Assembly: GCA_030141605.1 (NCBI GenBank) | Contig: JAQGDQ010000669.1 | Coordinates: 1 to 47,500, forward strand | Source: Tubiluchus corallicola | Lineage: Eukaryota > Priapulida > Priapulimorpha > Priapulimorphida > Tubiluchidae | Length of the DNA stretch: 47,500 nucleotides | Direction: 5' to 3' | Made by a program: the position numbers and the translations under genes | Shown: positions 39,862 to 47,500 of the stretch, one piece after another | How positions within the stretch are numbered: position 1 is the stretch's first letter | Layout: every line of letters begins with the position of its first letter | Notes under the pieces: model-generated | Seen by the model: the letters and a program-made list of their open reading frames with translations, nothing else | Databases searched by the model: none | What the model was told of the DNA's origin: nothing

Positions 39862-41845
39862 GTGCTTGTAGAGTAGGCCTAAAGATTTATGTGACTTATA
39901 GTGTCATCAGCATCGTCAGCAACAGCAGCAGCGACAACGACGACGACAGCGACGACGACAAAGCAACACAATGACAACAACAAGTGAATGTTATTACAAT
40001 AAGCATTATCAACGCGTAAGAACGTGCACGTGGTTTCGAATTGAGGATTCCTACATTTTCCCCTAATCTACCAAGGCACCTGGTTCGAATTCCGCCACGT
40101 GTAAACAGCTAAACTGTGGATTCAACTGAATTCATTCTAGTAATTAACTACATGCCCCGTTTAATGTAAGAAACGTGATTCACAGAAGCATCAAAGACGT
40201 CGACAGGGGTACCTCTATTTTGGTGAGTTCCGCCTCGTTACTACATTGGCTGTAGCATAGAGGAACGCAAACAGCAAAGAGAGCTTAAGAAAACACGGGA
40301 CGATTTTGATTCGTTGAATTTCTTGGCAAAATTAGGCAAAATTTCACAGACACAAACACATTTTTTACACAAATTAGTGTCTCATCTTAATACCATAGCC
40401 TTGCTAATTCAGTCTGTCCTCAGTCATCCAGACTAAAAATTCAGCGGCGGATTATGATTTTATGGGCCTTAGGCTTGAGCTTGGAACGGGCCTTTTAAAT
40501 GTTGCTACATATTCAGTCAGATATGTTGAAAAAAATGGACTTTTCAGAAATTATAACTGACTTTGCCCCCAGAAAAATTCGGAAACTGAAATTTTGAACT
40601 TAAACTTAAACTGTGTAAACGTGAATTGTGTAAACTTAAATTGTGTAAACTTGATTTGTGTAAACCCGATTTGAAATATAGTGACTGACTTTTGGAAAAA
40701 AACTTTTTTCTATATTTTATTTTGGCGGGTCTATTGCTCTTTTGTCAATTTATTTTTTTTTACAAAAAAAATTTTTTTCGTTTTATTTTGCCGGGTCCCT
40801 TTTGATCCCGGGCCTTAGGCTTCAGCCTATTCAGCCTATAGGGCTATCCGCTACAGAGACTAATGATATGTAATGTATAATTTATTTATATAGCGAACTA
40901 CATCATTTAAAATCTAAGCACGCTGAACAATGAAATGCATTTAAAACTCATCAGAAACATAAACTTTAAAATACATTAAAAATTAAAAATAATTCACCAT
41001 AAAAGGTACGATTTCAACAAGTGCATTTTAAGATGTTGTTCAAAACAATCCAATGAACTTGTAGAACGTTAAGCAACAGGTAAGTTATTCCAAAGATGCG
41101 AAAAACAACTAAATTCCTACTCACTCAGAAAACCGCAAGTTTACTTGTCAATGAATATATGGCTGGTTGCAGGCGAGTAATTTGAGTAAACTATAGAAAT
41201 AGATTACCTCTGTCATGTAAAAACCATTTCAAACATTTAATGGATTACAGTGCGCCATCTGTCGTTAAATGTCGTTAAAAACCTTAAAAACTACAGTCGT
41301 TAGTTAGTAGTTAGTTAGCTTTTTTGGCATCCCATTTCTTTATTTTTATTCGTTTGCTTATACTTTCACACAATTATTTTACAACATATTTATACAGAAC
41401 AGCTGTCTGGTCACTGCTCGTCTGTTACAATGAGAGTGCAGCAAAATCAAGTAAAAATTATAACTACTCAGATCAAAATAATAGATGACAAAAATTAAAC
41501 TGATAAAATATATGAACGTAGAATTGTTTTTAAACTATGCTTTTTCTTTTTAATAGGTGGAAATGCTAAAACGAAATCTCTTTAGCTGACCAAATTCAAA
41601 CGAAAGCTCTCGCAACGTCCCAGTAGCCCAAGAATGGAACTGATTCCAGTACCAGTCCATGTGCGAAAGTGAAGGCATGTCGCGCATGCGCAATATGCGT
41701 TTCTACATGGACCAGCCGAAGTGCGACAGTCTTTGGTGTAACTAAAAGTTTGGTTGGCAGTGAAGAAATGCGGTTAAAATTAGCGTTAGTGCCATAACGT
41801 GTTGAAATCACATTACAAAACGCAATAACGAGAACTTTTATAATG
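39862..41845. other. Intergenic stretch with a CAG/GAC-rich patch and transposon remnants
   Basis: 39900-39990 is an imperfect CAGCAG/GACGAC tract. 40442-40857 may be a DNA transposon (GCGGCGGATTATGA against TAGCGGATAGCCC inverted; AGACTAAA/AGACTAAT near the ends). No exon is supported; the frame at 41596-41811 is unassigned. Confidence 0.4.
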
Positions 41846-41853
41846 TGACGTCA
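41846..41853. promoter_or_regulatory. Palindromic CRE (TGACGTCA)
   Basis: A full cAMP-response-element palindrome 17 bp before the ATG of the candidate first exon. At that distance it could lie in the core promoter or the 5' UTR. MITE family A also carries this octamer, so it is not rare here, but no family A sequence adjoins this one. Confidence 0.35.
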
Positions 41854-41869
41854 CGATTATTAATCGATA

Positions 41870-41946
41870 ATGGATAAGACGACGTTATTATTGATTTTTG
41901 CGTTGTTCTTTGTAAAGTTATCGGATAGTTACACAGGAAGCTGGTG
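41870..41946 (+). CDS. Candidate first coding exon of a secreted protein, possibly Wnt-like
   Basis: The ATG opens MDKTTLLLIFALFFVKLSDS, a clean signal peptide, then YTGSW and a split Trp codon at TG|GTAGGT. Without splicing the frame stops at once (TGG TAG), so an exon end here is likely if the exon is real. Several Wnt proteins have a short signal-peptide exon leading to a Trp-Trp pair (WNT2-type), so a Wnt is one candidate. No second exon was recognised in the remaining 5.5 kb, so identity is unproven. Confidence 0.4.
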
Positions 41947-42077
41947 GTAGGTTAACAAAATTAAAACTTTTTAAAAACTTTGAAGCTGGCTTGGCTGATA
42001 CTTCTTAGTCCTGAAAGGTTATTACTGCAGGATTTTTATATTAGAGGCAATGAGATTAATAAAGGCTGATTTTAAAC

Positions 42078-42161
42078 TTTTATAATTTGCCTGAACAGGA
42101 ATTTTTAAAGGACTATATATATATAGTTCCTTAAAAATTCCTATTCAGGCAAATTATAAAA
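42078..42161. repeat. 84-bp near-perfect inverted repeat (hairpin)
   Basis: The arm TATAATTTGCCTGAACAGG, then AATTTTTAAAGGACTATATA, is mirrored almost base for base around 42120. It could form a stem of about 40 bp with two or three mismatches. Confidence 0.85.
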
Positions 42162-42275
42162 ATAAAATTGAAATAAATAAAGATATATATATATATATAT
42201 ATATAGGTATAAGGGTAACGAACTGCAGTGAATCAATGCAGAGAAATTTATTATACATATATAGGAAAAACAGTG

Positions 42276-42283
<8 letters not shown>

Positions 42284-42343
<60 letters not shown>

Positions 42344-42382
42344 GCGTGTGCGTGTGCGTGTGTGTGTGTGCGTGTGTTTGTA
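42284..42382. repeat. (TG)n microsatellite
   Basis: About 48 TG units, with a block of four CGTG variants near 42338-42360. Confidence 0.97.
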
Positions 42383-43079
42383 TGTATACATATGCAACTG
42401 CTTGAGCATGCATATTAGAAGCTGATGTTATTGTGACAAAACAAAAAAAGCAAAAAATCTTTATTGTTGCTCTTAGTACAGTTTTATCTACGTTATTAAA
42501 TGACTACATTACTAACTTGCTACAAAACTTTTTTTAATAATTCGAATTGCTTAGCTTTAAATTCTTTTATTTTTATTACTCTGATAACTGTCTTTTTGCA
42601 TAATATAAAAAAGGCTGAAAATTACAATCACAAAATATCGAAAATCAGACTTACAAAGTTTACATACAACAACTACTAATGATATATATTAATTATTGCT
42701 TATTACATTTATCATTTTACCATGCAACCATTTTTGTTTAATACAGGTCCATAATACTATGATTATAATTTTACAAATAATCTTGCTTTTTGTGAATTTT
42801 TCTTCATAATACAAATTCCGTATAAGGTCGTGACTTGGGTCCAATAATAACACTGCAAACAAAAGCAGACATCGTGTATTTAACACGAGTCGTCATTGGA
42901 GGTTGTGTAAATACGCTACGTACATTTAATTACATGTTCTATTAATTAAGCCATGGCAACAGCACACACTCGCACACAACATAATTTATTATAAACTCCT
43001 AACCATTAATTGCCGATTATAAGGGGGCGACAGCCCATTTTATTTTGTTTATTTGATATCTGGCCATTTTTGAAACTTT

Positions 43080-43950
43080 ACGGTTCTGGAAAAAACCAAA
43101 CTGCATGGATATTGATAATTACATAAAAGACAAATTAAAATTTAGGCCAAAATCAATTCAAACTATTTTTCTACTCGTGATATATCTCTCGCGGTTCTGG
43201 AAAAATCAAACTGCATGGATATCGATAATTACATAAAAGACAAATTAAAATTTAGGCCAAAATCAATTCAAACTATTTTTCTACTCGTGATATATCTCTC
43301 GCGGTTCTGGAAAAATCAAACTGCATGGATATCGATAATTACATAAAAGACAAAATAAAATTTAGGCCAAAGTCAATTCAAACTATTTTTCTACTCGTGA
43401 TATATCTCTCGCGGTTCTGGAAAAATCAAACTGCATGGATATCGATAATTACATAAAAGACAAATTAAAATTTAGGCCCAAGTCAATTCAAACTATTTTT
43501 CTACTCGTGATATATCTACTCGCGGTTCTGGAAAAATCGAAATGCATGGATATCGATAATTACCTAAAAGACAAATTAATATTTAGGCCCAAGTCAATTC
43601 AAACTATTTTTCTACTCGTGATATATCTCTCGCGGTTCTGGAAAAATCGAAATGCATGGATATCGATAATTACCTAAAAGACAAATTAAAATTTATGCCG
43701 AAGTCAATTCAAACTATTTTTCTACTCGTGATATATCTACTCGCGGTTCTGGAAAAATCGAACTGCATGGATATCGATAATTACCTAAAAGACAAATTAA
43801 TATTTAGGCCCAAGTCAATTCAAACTATTTTTCTACTCGTGATATATCTCTCGCGGTTCTGGAAAAATCGAACTGCATGGATATCGATAATTACATAAAA
43901 GACAAATTAAAATTTAGGCCAAAGTTAATTCAAACTATTTTTCTACTAAG
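43080..43950. repeat. 110/111-bp satellite, eight units
   Basis: TGCATGGATAT recurs at 43102, 43212, 43322, 43432, 43543, 43653, 43764 and 43874. Spacings are 110, 110, 110, 111, 110, 111, 110. The 111-bp variant carries TATCTACTCGCGG where the others have TATCTCTCGCGG. The 80-residue frames at 43435-43677 and 43656-43898 come from this array. Confidence 0.96.
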
Positions 43951-45364
43951 TAAAGTAAAAGTAAGTAAACAAATAGCGAAAATTTCGTAAGCTTATAGAA
44001 AATATTTCGAGACCTATAAGCGAATTCAGTAGACTATTAAGATGCAGGCCTACTATTCTAGTTTACTTATAGATTTTGCAAAAAGTTTACTTTAAGCTAT
44101 GTAAAATATATCACGAGTAAAACATATTCAAGACGGGTGCATGCGGGCGGGTCAAAGGGTGGCTCCCTCTAATTTCATTAGCCCAGGGGCCCAAAAAGGC
44201 CGTAATGCGGTTCTGGACCTAATAATTAAAGAAATGATCATTTAGCTTTGCAGGAAAAAATAAAAAATGTTTCAGTTTTTCAACAAGATACGCAAAAGCT
44301 GACACTGTCTTAACGAATATATAGAAACGTCTAAGCCCGCTAAAATCAAGGTGTCAATAGGACTGACCATTTGACCCATGTATTTTCCATTCTTGTTGAA
44401 AAATGTAAATCTGATGTGCAACTGTTAACTCTCATAATATTTATAGAAACAAATTTGCAAATTTCTTGTCGGCGCTTAAAATATTTAAGAAGTATTTGTA
44501 AAATTTCCAATAATCACTCACCTGTTGGTTATTTGATTTTAAAATCTTTGAAAACAATTGTGAATCTTCACAGTAAACAAGGTAAACAAACAAACAAACA
44601 AAAGGTGGAATTTAATTTAAGGCATTTGTATGCATTAAATAGATATTCATAAATAGACTAGGCTAGAATAGATAGTTTCATTTTTTAGATTTCTTTTTAC
44701 ATTTCCGAAATTACTCTGCTTAAATAAAAGGTTTTAATTTGTTCAATTTCGTATTATTGCATTCTAAAATTGTTAAAATCGTTCAATTATAAGTGTTTGA
44801 CTGTATTAATTATAAATAGATTCTTGCTTAGAATAAACTTACATTGAAAATCTGTTACTGAATCACAAGACAAGTTCGAACTCTATCATGTCAATAAACC
44901 TCGGCATACAGAATTCCTAGAAAAAGAGAAAATATTCGACTCATTTCAAAGGCAATTATGAAACAGTGCAATTTTTTCTAAATTTAATAACAGAATCTTT
45001 AATAAATCATTTTTATACATCTTATTTGCAATTAAATAATGGTGTTAAATTTTGTTTACAATTTCGTTTTCAATTTGTTTACAAAATAATATACATATGC
45101 GAGCTGATTGTAAAGCAAAAGGTGCATAAACACGAGAAATTAAGTTCAGGTAAGTATCATAATTATACAGGCTTAAAATAAAAGGATAATGCTAATCATA
45201 ATGGCTAACAGTCTCACACAGGCATAAACATAAAAATGTAAACCCGTGAAAATAATTATAAATTTATTATTATAATTAAGAGGTAATTATAATAATTAAT
45301 TTGTAATGCAATGTAAATTAATTACGCGAAACCACAAAACTTGTGTTAGGTGTGTACTTAAACA
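43951..45364. other. AT-rich intergenic stretch, nothing recognised
   Basis: The short frames 44371-44652 and 44966-45181 have no recognisable motif or splice support. The inverted ATATATCACGAGTA near 44108 mirrors a piece of the 110-bp satellite. Confidence 0.45.
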
Positions 45365-45806
45365 GTAGGGGTGAGCATCGAACGTTCGAGTTCGAACGTT
45401 CGAATCGAATTCGAACGCTCGAATTTGATTCGAACGAGTTTTTTAGTTCGAACTCGATTCGAATCCATAACTATAGATTCGAATAATTCAGCACTTCAAT
45501 CACATATGTTCTTTATCACTAAAACGATTGAAACAACATGCAATTAGCATAATTTAGCTGTGATTTCTGTGCACAATTTTAAAGAAATTACTAGTCGTTT
45601 TATTGCAGAACAAAATCTAGTGACATGCATGATCTTTGTAAGACTACTGTTTGCTATTGGTTCGAAAACTTGTTCCAAAAATCTTTCGATCTCAATTCGA
45701 ATTCCGTTCGAATTCGAAACACTGAAGTTCGGTTCGATTCGAATTCGAAAGTCACAAATTCGGTTCGATTCGAATTCGTTTTCTGGTAGAGAATGCTCAC
45801 TCCTTG
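45365..45806. mobile_element. hAT-like element packed with TTCGAA palindromes
   Basis: The ends AGGGGTGAGCAT and ATGCTCACTCC are inverted repeats. TTAAACA on both sides (45358-45364, 45807-45813) is a likely target duplication (CTTAAACA / GTTAAACA, 7 of 8). Both sub-terminal regions are arrays of TTCGAA and GAATTCGAA. No transposase. Confidence 0.7.
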
Positions 45807-46163
45807 TTAAACACAGGCCTACTCGTAAATGGTCTGGTTCTATTCATGGGTATTTTAACTACTGTCTTTATCCTCTCTGTCTATATTACAGAATCAAATA
45901 GGGTAAAAGGATAGAGAGATTAGAACATCTAAACAAGTAAAATGAAGGAAAAACAATATTGCAACAAGCAACGAAATTTTTAGAGCAAAAATTGCGTATA
46001 TTAGTGTATAATTGATTATAAAGCCTGCTTCTTTGTAGGAGTAAACAATATTTATATCTGTTTAGTTTAAACGCACGTTATGTGATAGTGTAGCTTGCTT
46101 AAATTTACAAAAAAAAGATTCTATTACCGGACAGCATTATAAACCTTTATTACATTTTGTAAT

Positions 46164-46727
46164 TTGAAAGCAAAATTGGAACCAATCTTAAACTGTAGGT
46201 CAAAACAATCTTTTCTTTAAAATATTAAAAGGAAACGCACTATTTTGTCAAAAATGACTTACATGAAAGAATTATTACCACTCAAATACAATTTCGCGTG
46301 CACGCCACTAGTTCTTCGCCATTCGCTAGTTAGACCGGCATTAGCGCATGCATTTCGGAAACGCATTACACAAATGATAGGTGCTGTACCTCTCAGTTCA
46401 GATGTGTTAGTTTCTGACGAACTACGAACGTTTGGCAGCTCATGCGTGGTAAATTTGAAATTTGAATTTTTATCTTAAGAATTGCCTAGTTTTAGTACAA
46501 CACACTGAATATCTTACAGTAGCGCTGTACTTCAATTTTCTTTGCTGTTGAAAATTATGTTAGTTTGTGATGTGACCAATAGTTGGGCTTTCCCGCCGTT
46601 AATTAAGTTTTTAGTCTAGTATTTAGTTATCAGAAACGGTTTAACAGTATTAATTGTGTTAAAATGTATATTTTTATCGGATTTGGAAATGGGGTAGTAT
46701 ACGAAAAATCATCCTGTCTTCCTTTAA
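46164..46727. mobile_element. MITE family B, second copy
   Basis: Homologous to 25576-26189 from GAAAGCAAAATTGG to CTTCCTTTAA. The frame 46245-46478 lies inside and is a shadow. Confidence 0.85.
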
Positions 46728-47500
46728 GTACTATGTTTAACGCTCCCCTCGATTCGCGTTATTATTAATATGCATTTAATGTACAAATAAATGTACATTT
46801 TTCGATACTCTCTGATGAGAAAATTAACAATCACGGAAAGCTAAGGCACTTTCTGTACGTTAAAGAAACAAGCCGAGCAGTATATCATATGTCAATAGTT
46901 TTTTTTGGTTTTCACTTATCCACTTACAAACTAGGCCCAGCATTGCAAAACTTTTCTGTCAAGCACGTATTCGTTCCTTAATAAATAATAACACAACATA
47001 CAGAGTTCTGGCATATTCCATACCTGTTATAATTACTACAGTATATTTTATCACGGCACCGCTTACTAAGCAAATATACTTTGTTTATGTACAACGTATA
47101 AACTCACTACCGCTATCAGCAGTTGTAAGCAAATGTAGAGAGCGGCTATTGAATGTATAAAGAACTTATTATAGAGAAAATCTTGTGTAAGTTATTATCG
47201 GTAGATATAACATTGTGATTACTGCGTAGTTATTATCGTTTAGACCTAATTTTGAGATACGCTAAAGCGGTATTTACAGACTTTTCAGTTTTGGCTATAT
47301 TGTTAATTCTTGAAAAGCTGCTTATGCTCACTTGTATTTACCAAGTAATAGAAAGAATAATAGATAGATTTATCACACGTTTCTATCAACGAATTTCACC
47401 AATTATAGATCCACGTAAGTTTACATTATCGAACTTTGTAACTACTTCACAATGTACTACTTCTTTGTACAATGCATACAATGCTACATGCCTGTGTTTC
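46728..47500. other. AT-rich end of window, nothing recognised
   Basis: No exon, RNA gene or defined repeat is supported. Confidence 0.5.

Noticed and set aside
40080-40105. B-box-like GGTTCGAATTCC as a tRNA
   Set aside because: No matching A-box or cloverleaf upstream.
43435-43898. 80-residue repeated ORFs as a membrane peptide family
   Set aside because: They arise from the 110/111-bp satellite and break wherever a 110-bp unit follows.

Overview
This is invertebrate animal DNA: AT-rich, intron-rich, full of microsatellites and transposon debris. It has no operons, CRISPR arrays or bacterial gene order. The lineage cannot be fixed from sequence alone. A membrane-bound, vertebrate-type tyrosinase next to a secreted LRR-protein cluster and a metazoan 7SL RNA all fit an invertebrate metazoan.

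The main gene is on the minus strand. Eleven exons between 35812 and 17522 join in phase, with no stop or frameshift, into a 542-residue type I membrane protein of the tyrosinase/TYRP family. Its parts are a signal peptide, Cys-rich EGF-like region, CuA and CuB copper sites, a post-CuB domain, a transmembrane helix and a short tail with a YxxL motif. Single-ORF tracks show only pieces of it. All six copper-binding His are present, but the water-keeper Glu and the Asn after the first CuB His, both associated with monophenolase activity, are Ser and Gly here. The introns hold MITEs, solo LTRs, LINE tails, a 115-bp satellite and long (GA)n and (ACAT)n tracts, some of them very close to splice sites.

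Layout. 1-6870: a possible terminal exon of an unknown gene, then transposon remains: a hAT-type element with a perfect 8-bp TSD, a solo LTR with a 5-bp TSD, and a decayed gypsy RNase H joined to its polypurine tract and 3' LTR. 6870-14880: an LRR-protein cluster with one intact two-exon gene (+), an inverted copy of its second exon (-), a duplicated 1-kb block, long triplet repeats that stay open as coding sequence, and a relic 5' flank cut by an LTR. 14881-17140: no gene seen. 17142-35876: the tyrosinase gene. 36640-37118: LINE tail and (TAC)n. 37887-38183: a near-complete 7SL (SRP) RNA gene, with copies of its 3' end repeated downstream. 41846-41946: a CRE and a signal-peptide first exon ending in a Trp-Trp split, possibly Wnt-like. 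43080-43950: a 110/111-bp satellite. 45365-46727: two non-autonomous DNA transposons.

The tyrosinase, the LRR proteins and the candidate first exon are all secretory-pathway products, but nothing shows that they act together. The 7SL RNA is an independent housekeeping ncRNA.
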